Below are positions 24,986 to 31,114 of a stretch of DNA of 38,141 nucleotides, piece by piece (the stretch's first letter is position 1; the number at the start of each line of letters is the position of its first letter). The position numbers were made by a program, and so were the translations under genes. Location of the stretch: contig JACRKB010000083.1 in the NCBI GenBank assembly GCA_016235545.1, forward strand, positions 1-38,141, in the 5' to 3' direction. The DNA is from Verrucomicrobiota bacterium. GTDB taxonomy: Bacteria > Verrucomicrobiota > Verrucomicrobiia > Limisphaerales > SXTU01. The notes below the pieces were generated by a model. It was not told where the DNA came from and searched no databases. It worked only from the letters and a program-made list of their open reading frames with translations.

Positions 24986-25780
24986 TTACGGTGCCTTCAA
25001 ATTCCTCAGCGCGTCCCGCACGCGCGCCGCCTGCTCGTAGTCCTCGCGCGACACCGCTTCCTGCAACGCTCGCTCCAGCTTCTGCCGTTCGGAGAGTTGC
25101 AGCGGCTCGCCCTCGGGCTTGTCCCCCCGCTTCTCGCGGTTGTTGCGGAGGTTCTCCAGCCATTGTTCGAGCGAGTGGATTTCGCCCGACTGCTCGGCGA
25201 GGTCGGGCCGCTCGAAGGCGTTGTAAAACTCGCGCAGCGCCGCAATGCCGTTCTCCACCTCGCGGGCCGTGGCGGCGAACTCCTTCTTCTCGAGCGCGAT
25301 CATCCCCTTCGCACGCGTCAGCATCAGAAGAAGCTGCGGGCGGAATTGTTGCAGCGCCCAGGACAGCTCGTCGGTCTCGGCGAACTCATCCACGAAGTCG
25401 AACGCCTCAAGGTTCCGCTCCGCGTCGCGGATGACCGCCGTGTAGTCGCCGAGCTGGTAGAAGCAGATGTAACGGTGGTGATACTGGATGCCCTCCTGCT
25501 GAAGCCGCGCGCAGTCCTCGCCTGTCAGGATGAACTCCTCATCGCTGCCGTCATGCGCCGCGCGGTGCTTCTCCAACTGGCTGACGAGGTGATGGAAGAA
25601 GGACTCGTGCCCGAGCGGGCGTTTGCCGTCGGGGCGACCCTCGGCATCCATCTGAAGCACGCCAAGATCGAGGCGCAGCTGGATTTTTTCCGGGCCGCCC
25701 TTGGGTTTGAAGCGACGGACGAGCACCTGGCCGGGCTTGTATTCCCAAGAGTCGAGCAGGCGCGTGATGTCGAACTTCAT
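24986..25780 (-). CDS. UvrB/UvrC-motif (UVR) domain protein
   Basis: This is a protein of about 264 residues. The N-terminal part is a conserved module seen in verrucomicrobial and planctomycete proteins (MKFDITRLLDSWEYKPGQVL, then IQLRLDLGVLQMDAEGRPDG). The middle part is helical (about 90-210). The C-terminal UVR motif (LERALQEAVSREDYEQAARV, about 232-251) is the short helical hairpin that mediates UvrB-UvrC contacts and also occurs in stress regulators such as McsA and ClpC. I start at the ATG at 25780; an ATG at 25792 is also possible, and the track start lies in non-conserved sequence. It has no catalytic motifs. The function is unknown; it may be an adaptor. Confidence 0.88.
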   Translation of the reverse strand: MKFDITRLLDSWEYKPGQVLVRRFKPKGGPEKIQLRLDLGVLQMDAEGRPDGKRPLGHESFFHHLVSQLEKHRAAHDGSDEEFILTGEDCARLQQEGIQYHHRYICFYQLGDYTAVIRDAERNLEAFDFVDEFAETDELSWALQQFRPQLLLMLTRAKGMIALEKKEFAATAREVENGIAALREFYNAFERPDLAEQSGEIHSLEQWLENLRNNREKRGDKPEGEPLQLSERQKLERALQEAVSREDYEQAARVRDALRNLKAP

Positions 25781-25960
25781 CGAGGCGAACATGGCAGTGG
25801 CGTTGCGAGGCGTCAATTGCCGGAGCGGCAAAACAATCTTGGCAGGGTGAGACTCTGTCGAACCCCATTTTGCGCCGGGTTTGGAGTGAATGCCGAGATG
25901 CGTCTGGCTCGCCTCGCTGCGCTCGAAATGGCGGCTCGACCGAGTCACGCCCTGCCACGA

Positions 25961-26176
25961 TCAGTCGCCCCCGCCGCCGTCTCCTCCTCCACCTCCGTCA
26001 CTGCCGCTGTCGCTGTTGCCGGAATCGGAGCCGTCATGCAAGTGGCCGGAGTCGCTTCCGGAAGACGAGGAGCCACCTGAGTCGCGTTTGTTGCTGGCAC
26101 GCATCGCCGCCACGATGAGCCACACGAGGATGCCGAGCGCGCCGACGGCAACGAAGATGACGATGAGAGAGTTCAT
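25961..26176 (-). CDS. Small membrane protein with Ser/Gly/Asp-rich tail
   Basis: This 71-residue protein has one N-terminal membrane helix (LIVIFVAVGALGILVWLIVA, about 4-23), a short basic boundary (MRASNKR), and a low-complexity tail of Ser, Gly, Asp and His ending GGGGGDGGGGD. It is like other small single-helix proteins with acidic glycine-rich tails found beside unrelated genes. No family is recognised. It lies between a palindromic element and the UVR-motif gene on the same strand. Codon use and the regular hydrophobic pattern suggest a real gene, but homology evidence is lacking. Confidence 0.6.
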   Translation of the reverse strand: MNSLIVIFVAVGALGILVWLIVAAMRASNKRDSGGSSSSGSDSGHLHDGSDSGNSDSGSDGGGGGDGGGGD

Positions 26177-26198
26177 GCGGGGTCACGTTTCAGCCAAC

Positions 26199-26380
26199 CA
26201 TGCCGTTGATGTCTGGGTGGAACGGGCCACCGGCCCGTTCTCGGCGGCAACCTGCCGCCGAGTTTGTTCACACGCAACGCCCAAACCAAATGGTGTGCGC
26301 TTTACGCACCACGAGCGGCGGGCGGGTCGCCCGCCGCAACGGGCCGGTGGCCCGTTCCACCCAGACTCCAACGGCATCGT
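26199..26380. repeat. GGTGGAACGGGCCACC palindromic element, copy 2
   Basis: The left arm reads ATGCCGTTGATGTCTGGGTG then GAACGGGCCACCGGCCCGTT. The right arm is the reverse complement with few changes (AACGGGCCGGTGGCCCGTTC then CACCCAGACTCCAACGGCAT). Internally it holds CGGCGGCAACCTGCCGCCG and GCGGCGGGCGGGTCGCCCGC, the same modules as the element at 6159-6308 but in opposite order. It fills the space between the DUF1501 stop (26392) and the small membrane protein start (26176). Confidence 0.82.
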
Positions 26381-26391
26381 TCCGGTTCAGC

Positions 26392-27522
26392 TCACCCATA
26401 CACCGACTGCAGCTTCAGCTCGAAGGCCGGGAACACCTTCGCCAAGTCCACCTGCGGGCTGTGGCGTTGCAGGATGGGCGCGAGCACGTCGCGGTAGTTG
26501 ATGGTCACGGGCAAATCGCCAGGGCCTTCGAGCACGTCCTTCGTCAAGCCCGGCCACTTTGCCACCACGCGACCGCCCTTCACGCCGCCACCCATCAGGA
26601 ACATCACGCTGCCGCGCCCGTGGTCCGTGCCGAACGCGGAGTTCTCGGCGAGCCGCCGGCCAAACTCCGTCATCACCACCACGGTGACATGCGCCATGTC
26701 CGCCTTGCCCATGTCGCGGTAGAACGCGCTGAGGCCTGCGTTCAGCTTGCGCATCTCCGGGTCCATGACTGCGCTCTGCGTGATGTGCGAGTCCCAGCCG
26801 CCGATGTCCAGCGACACCGCTTCGAGGCCGACGCGCGCCTTGATGAGCCGCGCGACCTGCTTCAAGCCCTGAGAGAAGTCGTCGCGCTCGTAGTTCGCGC
26901 CGTGGGCCGGGGAGTAAGTGGCGTTGCGCAACTTCTCGATGCGGCGGAGGGCTTCGAGCGTGTCTTTGGCGGACGCGCCGAGGGCGTCGTGCTCCTTCGC
27001 GTAGAGTTTCTTCAGGCTGTCCTGGAGCGGGCCGCCACCCTTGCCGAGCGTGAAATCCTCCAGCGACCGCATCACCGTGGCGGAGGGAGCGCCGCGCAGG
27101 CTCTCGGGCAGCGCGCGGCTCACGGCGATGGCCGAGAGCGCGCCGGAGGTCGTCGCGCCACGGAAGCGCAGGTAGCGCCCCAGCCAGCCGCCGGCCACGT
27201 CGCCCGCGCGCTCCATCAAGTCCTGCGCCTCGAAGTGCGACCGCGTGGAGTCCTCGGACCCGACGGCGTGGACCACCGCGAGCGCGCCGTCGTGGTAGGG
27301 CGCGGCGAGGTCTTTGAGAATCGGGTTGAGGACGAAACCGCCGTGGAGCTTCGCAGCGCCGGTGTCCGTGTCCTTGATGGCGATGCGGGGGCGGGCGCGG
27401 TGATAGCCGTCGTCGTGCGCGGGCGCGACCATGTTCAACCCGTCCGCGCCGCCGCGCAGGAAGACGACGACGAGGGTCTTGAGATTGTCGCCGTTGCCGG
27501 TGAGGGAGGCTTTGGTGCTCAT
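26392..27522 (-). CDS. DUF1501 protein without visible export signal
   Basis: This is a 376-residue DUF1501 protein. The core is typical of the DUF1800-associated subgroup: LKTLVVVFLRGGADGLNMVA, SHFEAQDLMERAG, VSLDIGGWDSHITQ, VVVMTEFGRRLAENSAFGTD, HGRGSVMFLMGGGVKGG. Unlike the DUF1501 protein at 7748, it begins MSTKASLTGNGDNLKT with no Tat or Sec leader, and repeats start right after its start codon region. Either it acts with an exported partner or is cytoplasmic, or an upstream leader was lost when repeats inserted. Its presumed partner, the DUF1800 gene, is upstream at 28472-29998 on the same strand. Confidence 0.92.
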   Translation of the reverse strand: MSTKASLTGNGDNLKTLVVVFLRGGADGLNMVAPAHDDGYHRARPRIAIKDTDTGAAKLHGGFVLNPILKDLAAPYHDGALAVVHAVGSEDSTRSHFEAQDLMERAGDVAGGWLGRYLRFRGATTSGALSAIAVSRALPESLRGAPSATVMRSLEDFTLGKGGGPLQDSLKKLYAKEHDALGASAKDTLEALRRIEKLRNATYSPAHGANYERDDFSQGLKQVARLIKARVGLEAVSLDIGGWDSHITQSAVMDPEMRKLNAGLSAFYRDMGKADMAHVTVVVMTEFGRRLAENSAFGTDHGRGSVMFLMGGGVKGGRVVAKWPGLTKDVLEGPGDLPVTINYRDVLAPILQRHSPQVDLAKVFPAFELKLQSVYG

Positions 27523-27603
27523 GGGCGAGGAAAGGTTTGGTCCGGCGGAAGGGATTTATTAGGAGAGCAGGAGGGCAGGAAAGAAACCGGTGTGCGGATG
27601 AAA

Positions 27604-27850
27604 CGCATCGCGCTGGAGGCGCGGTTGAAGGTAGCCGGTGGGAAGCCGCGACCCACGGGAGCGGCGCACCCACCGGACCCAATGCGAAACGCCACGCGCC
27701 CCGGAGGGGCGAATGAGGGCCGTGAAAAGGTGGCGTTCATGCGCCCCTCCGGGGCGCGGGAGATTCGCGGACGTGGACCGGTGGGTGCGCCTGCTGGCGC
27801 AGGCTTCCCACCGGCTACCATCATGCGCGCCTCCGGCGCGAGGCGAATCG
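27604..27850. repeat. 247-bp nested imperfect palindrome
   Basis: Successive arms pair around a centre near 27727: CGCTGGAGGCGCG with CGCGCCTCCGGCG, GGTAGCCGGTGGGAAGCC with GGCTTCCCACCGGCTACC, GGCGCACCCACCGG with CCGGTGGGTGCGCC, and ACGCGCCCCGGAGGGGCG with CGCCCCTCCGGGGCGCG. Each arm also contains small self-palindromes. It fills the first half of the 609-bp space between the DUF1501 start (27522) and the zinc-ribbon gene end (28132). The ORFs through it are rejected. Confidence 0.85.
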
Positions 27851-28061
27851 AATCCCCACGGGATTCCGGCGCAAAGCCCAAGGTTGGGGCGAAGCACCTG
27901 CCTTGGGAACGCGGGGCCGAGGACGACAACCCCAACGGGGTTGTGGCGCGTGCGGCGGATGGGCCGCAACCCCGTTGGGGTTGGGCGGGGTTTTGAATCG
28001 TGTTCCCAGGGTAGCTCGTGCCTCGCAACCCTGGGCTGGAGGCCGGAATCCCATTGGGATT
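27851..28061. repeat. 211-bp nested imperfect palindrome, adjacent element
   Basis: The arms AATCCCCACGGGATTCCGGC (27851-27870) and GCCGGAATCCCATTGGGATT (28042-28061) pair, followed inward by AGCCCAAGGTTG with CAACCCTGGGCT, CTTGGGAAC with GTTCCCAGG, and CAACCCCAACGGGGTTG with CAACCCCGTTGGGGTTG. The centre is near 27956. It directly abuts the previous palindrome but has different sequence. Confidence 0.82.
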
Positions 28062-28073
28062 CAGAGGCAGGCC

Positions 28074-28104
28074 GTTGCCGGTGATGGAGGTTTGGGTGCT
28101 CATG
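28074..28104 (-). repeat. 31-bp near-copy of the DUF1501 5' end
   Basis: The 31 bases at 28074-28104 match 27493-27523, the first codons of the DUF1501 gene, at 28 of 31 positions. The shared codons read MSTKASLTGN in the gene and MSTQTSITGN here. The two copies are direct repeats flanking the pair of nested palindromes. The copy here leads into no open domain and is a gene-start remnant, not a functional gene. Confidence 0.7.
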
Positions 28105-28131
28105 TGATTGGCAGATGGTGCTGCGCGACTT

Positions 28132-28401
28132 TCACCAGTTTAGATTGATGGAGCCGCATTTCTTGCACTCTGCCCGTGTGCTCTCGGCCAGCGGTGTTGA
28201 ACATCTGTGACAGATGCGATTGCTCCGAGAGAGGTGCTGCATCACAGCTTTGGCGTCTCCGAGTTCGACACCAGACAACTCTCGGATGAAACGAATTGCC
28301 TCAATTTGCCGGTTATTCCTTACCAACTGAGCGAACTCAGTTTGTTCGGACTCTAAAACGTGGGGCACGCGAAAGGATGCACCGCACCGTTGGCAGAACA
28401 C
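28132..28401 (-). CDS. Small zinc-ribbon protein with L7/L12 C-terminal-like segment
   Basis: This is a protein of about 89 residues. I start at the GTG at 28401 because GAGGAGG lies eight bases upstream, a rare clear ribosome binding site in this window; the longer ATG options at 28455 and 28554 are in or beyond a dispersed repeat. The protein has CQRC near the N-terminus and CHRC plus CKKC near the C-terminus, consistent with one or two zinc ribbons. Between them, NRQIEAIRFIRELSGVELGD followed by AKAVMQHL resembles the helical face of the ribosomal protein L7/L12 C-terminal domain (IKxVREITGLGLKEAK). GC content is clearly lower than the flanking genes. It lies between DUF1800 and DUF1501, normally adjacent. 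The function is unknown; a translation or degradation adaptor is conceivable. Confidence 0.72.
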   Translation of the reverse strand: MFCQRCGASFRVPHVLESEQTEFAQLVRNNRQIEAIRFIRELSGVELGDAKAVMQHLSRSNRICHRCSTPLAESTRAECKKCGSINLNW

Positions 28402-28443
28402 CGGCTCCGCCTCCTCACGTCGGCGGCTACGGACGTCGTGTGT

Positions 28444-28475
28444 ATCCGGGTTCATCAGTGTCCATCCGTGGTTAG
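28444..28475 (-). repeat. CACGGATGG-family short copy at the DUF1800 stop
   Basis: On the minus strand GCTAACCACGGATGGACACTGATGAACCCGGAT matches the head of the family copies at 738, 3818 and 15099. It starts exactly at the DUF1800 stop codon (TAA within GCTAACCACGG) and contains the ATG that opens the longer version of the zinc-ribbon ORF. Confidence 0.65.
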
Positions 28476-29998
28476 CACTTCTGGAAACGTGGCGAGGCCA
28501 GCAGCAGGGCGAGCGGGGCACCGGATTCCTTGCACGCGGTGATTTCGTCGGCACTCGGGGCGCGGCCGAGCAGGTGGGCCATCTGGTTTTCCTCGGTCGC
28601 GAAGCTGGCGCGGAGCTTGTCGGCGTCGAGCTTGGTTTCCTTGCCGAGTTCGTTCTTGGTCAGCGCGACGGCGAAGTTCCAGCGCCATAGCAGCGTGCCC
28701 AGCCACGGGGCGGCTTCCTCCGGGTAGCCGTCGGGCGTCGGGTAGTGGAAGGGCGCGTGGCCCATGCGCAGGAGGTAGTCCTGAATCGCGTGGCCCGCGT
28801 CGGTGGTGGCGTGCGTGGCGCGCAGCGTGGAGACGATGTAGTGGAACGGGCGCTTGAGCTTGTTGCCGCGCGTGGTGAGGAAGGCGTCGGTGGCGAAGAG
28901 CGCGCGCAGCGTGGCCGGGATGTCGCCACCGGACGCGATGAACTTCTCCGCGACCGTGCTGACGGCGGCGGCGGGCGGGGCGTCCGCGATGAAGCGCTGG
29001 CAGAGCTTGGTGGCGATGAACTTCGCGGTGGCCGGATGCAGGCCCACGATGCCGAGCACGGTGTCCAGTTCGGCGCGGCCCAGCTTCTCGATTTCCGCCG
29101 CGTTGGCCTTCTTCGGAATTGCCGGGATGACGTGACCGAGAACCACCTTTTCACCGCGGTCGTGCTGGAAGGGTTTGAACTCGACGCTGCCGAGGTTGAG
29201 CTTGCTGCGGTGCGTTTCCTGCACGGCCCAGCCGGTGAGGCAACGCGCGACTTCCATCACGTCCTTCTGCGAGTAGCCGCCGTGGACGCCGAGGGTGTGC
29301 AGTTCCAGCAGCTCGCGCGCGTAGTTTTCGTTGGGCTTGTCGGCGTCGTTGGCCTTCTTGTTCACGCGGCCGTCGAGATACCAGAGCATCGCGGGACTGA
29401 GCGCCGAGGCGCGGAGCATGGCGGGGAACTTGCCCAGCGCGTGGGCACGGATGACGTCGCGGTCGTCGGCGACCTTGAGCCACTTGGCGTCGCCCTTGGA
29501 GGGGTCAATGTTGAAGTGGTCGCTCCAGAAATTCACCATCACTTCGTAGAGCTGGCGTTCGGTGAAGACGGCGCGCAGCACGGTGCTGCGGACGAGGGCG
29601 TCGAGCAGGTGCTTCTCCTGATACTCGAAGAGTTCGCCGAGCGGCTCGTTGAGCAACTCGAAGCGGCGGGTGGCGTTCTCGCAGTTCGGGTCGTCAATCT
29701 TCTCGTGCGCGAGCTGCTGGTCGAGGAACGCGGCGAAGGCGGCTTCCTCGGTCACGCCGAGCTTGCGCGTGCGGTGGTAGTCCCAAGGCCGCGCGCCGAA
29801 GGTGAGGCGGTTCAACGCGTGCGAGACGAGGTCAATGTCCTTGCCGGTGGGCGTGGTGTAAGGGCCATCCGGCGGCGCGGCGGCGCGGCGTCCGGGCAGC
29901 AGCGCCGCGGGGACTTCGAGCTTGTCACAGCCGACGGCGACGGCGGCGAGCGACGCGGCGGAACCGGTCTGGAGGAAGTGGCGGCGGGAGAAGTTCAT
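28472..29998 (-). CDS. DUF1800 protein with Tat lipoprotein-like leader
   Basis: This is a 508-residue DUF1800 protein; the family is uncharacterised but almost always encoded beside DUF1501. The leader MNFSRRHFLQTGSAASLAAV carries a twin-arginine motif followed by AVAVGC, which could be a lipobox. DUF1800 landmarks include ALNRLTFGARPWDYHRTRKL, the conserved LYEVMVNFWSDHFNID, NENYARELLELHTLGVHGGY with QKDVMEVARCLTGW, KLCQRFIAD and FHYPTPDGYPEEAAPW. Length is typical. It is followed on the same strand by a small lower-GC gene, stacked palindromes and then the DUF1501 gene. The stop codon coincides with the edge of a dispersed repeat. Confidence 0.94.
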   Translation of the reverse strand: MNFSRRHFLQTGSAASLAAVAVGCDKLEVPAALLPGRRAAAPPDGPYTTPTGKDIDLVSHALNRLTFGARPWDYHRTRKLGVTEEAAFAAFLDQQLAHEKIDDPNCENATRRFELLNEPLGELFEYQEKHLLDALVRSTVLRAVFTERQLYEVMVNFWSDHFNIDPSKGDAKWLKVADDRDVIRAHALGKFPAMLRASALSPAMLWYLDGRVNKKANDADKPNENYARELLELHTLGVHGGYSQKDVMEVARCLTGWAVQETHRSKLNLGSVEFKPFQHDRGEKVVLGHVIPAIPKKANAAEIEKLGRAELDTVLGIVGLHPATAKFIATKLCQRFIADAPPAAAVSTVAEKFIASGGDIPATLRALFATDAFLTTRGNKLKRPFHYIVSTLRATHATTDAGHAIQDYLLRMGHAPFHYPTPDGYPEEAAPWLGTLLWRWNFAVALTKNELGKETKLDADKLRASFATEENQMAHLLGRAPSADEITACKESGAPLALLLASPRFQKC

Positions 29999-30019
29999 CC
30001 TGATTTCGGTAGTTGAAAC

Positions 30020-30165
30020 TTAACGCAAAGACGCAATGGCGCAGAGCTGCAAAGGAAACCGGCTTGGATGGTTGCCCTCCCACACTCTCCGCGCAGGTGA
30101 ACGGGGTTCCGCTTGGCGACACAAACAAATTTCTTCCCCTCTGCGTCTATGCGTCTTTGCGTTAA
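30020..30165. repeat. TTAACGCAAAGACGCA inverted repeat
   Basis: TTAACGCAAAGACGCAATGG (30020-30039) and TATGCGTCTTTGCGTTAA (30148-30165) are reverse-complementary over 16 bases; the similarity continues through GCGCAGAG and CTCTGCGT. It lies between the DUF1800 start and the end of the membrane protein gene, both on the minus strand. Confidence 0.75.
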
Positions 30166-30180
30166 CTGCGGTTTCTAGGT

Positions 30181-30723
30181 TCATGCGGTTACGGGGACGG
30201 CGGTCGGTTCTGTCGTGGGCAGCGCGGGAGTCGCAGTGTTTGCCGCCTTCGCCTCGCGGATAGCGAAGACCAGCGCCGCGAAGCCGCTCACCAGCGTCCA
30301 GATGCTCAGGCCCATCCAGCCGATGAAGGGCAGCAGATACGTGAGCGTGAGCACGATGCCGCCGCGCAGCACGCGCCGCCACGGCTGCGACTCGTCAATG
30401 GGCGAGGGGAGGCCGGCGCCGATGCGCTTGGCGAAGCCGGCGGAGCCAGCGAGGCCACCGATGACCACGACGCCCAGGATGCTGATGGCGGCGATGTTCA
30501 TCAGCGGATTGTTGGCGGCCTTGGAGAGCGCGAGCGCGAGGCCGAGGAGCGGGGCGCACATGGCGAGCCCGGCGAAGGTGAGCTTCCACGGGCGGCGGTA
30601 TTGGTCACGCGCGCGCTCGACGAGGGCGGGGAAGAGCGCCTCGGACGCGAGCCAGAAGGCAAGGTAGATGAGCAGGCCGCCGAGGATGGAGAGGAAGTAT
30701 TTGAGGATGTCTGCCATTATCAT
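30181..30723 (-). CDS. Hypothetical multi-pass membrane protein
   Basis: This 180-residue predicted inner-membrane protein has four or five hydrophobic helices: about 6-28 (FLSILGGLLIYLAFWLAS), 48-67 (LTFAGLAMCAPLLGLALALS), 76-97 (IAAISILGVVVIGGLAG) and one or two within 122-157 (VLTLTYLLPFIGWMGLSIW). A Pro/Thr/Ala-rich tail follows. The start could be at 30723 or at the third codon (30717, MADILKYF). No family or catalytic motif is recognised. It is on the same strand as its neighbours but separated by repeats on both sides. Confidence 0.75.
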   Translation of the reverse strand: MIMADILKYFLSILGGLLIYLAFWLASEALFPALVERARDQYRRPWKLTFAGLAMCAPLLGLALALSKAANNPLMNIAAISILGVVVIGGLAGSAGFAKRIGAGLPSPIDESQPWRRVLRGGIVLTLTYLLPFIGWMGLSIWTLVSGFAALVFAIREAKAANTATPALPTTEPTAVPVTA

Positions 30724-31114
30724 AGGTCAGGTGTGCTGAGGTGACGTTCATGGCAGCCGGTTGTTACGAACTGAGCTAGGGCTGCGCTACGCAAGATACG
30801 ACACGGGGGTTGTGTGGGAAGTTTCAAGTTTGTGCCGGACGCGGCGGGGCGCATCTGCGTTTTCTTTCATCCCGAACTCTGAAGCAGAGGCTGAAGGCCT
30901 GCCGCATAACAGCCCAGAGCGACACCCTGTGTATAAGGAATCAATGCTTCGCCGCCTGAAGGGGCGGGACATTTTTGAGCCGCCCTTTCAGGGCGTTGCC
31001 ATTCGTGGTCGCGTGTCCCGGCGCGTTGCCGCGGGCCGGCATGTGATGCTCCTTCGGAGCGCCGACTTCGGCCCTTGGGCATGGGAGGTGGAATCCGCTT
31101 CGTGAACCCGCCGG
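30724..31114. other. Gene-free gap with repeat relics
   Basis: This 391-bp space holds GGGGCGCATCTGCGTTTTCT (30846 onward) followed by TCCCGAACTCTGAAG, a relic of the family seen at 15209 and 36184. A hairpin CTGAAGGGGCGG...CCGCCCTTTCAG lies around 30957-30992, followed by smaller GC hairpins (CTCCTTCGGAG). The ORF 30761-31105 passes through these and lacks family features, so I do not call it. No clear promoter or terminator is visible. Confidence 0.6.

Noticed and set aside
26200-27996. 598-residue plus-strand ORF
   Set aside because: It is antisense to DUF1501 and continues through the nested palindromes; no domain is recognisable.
27604-28061. Possible CRISPR array
   Set aside because: The repeats are nested inverted arms of differing sequence, not regularly spaced direct repeats with unique spacers, and no cas genes are present.
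27851-28104. Second DUF1501 gene starting at 28103
   Set aside because: Only the first ten or so codons resemble DUF1501; the rest of that ORF is palindromic repeat. It is recorded as a gene-start remnant instead.
30761-31105. 114-residue ORF
   Set aside because: It overlaps repeat relics and hairpins, has no recognisable family and no ribosome binding site.
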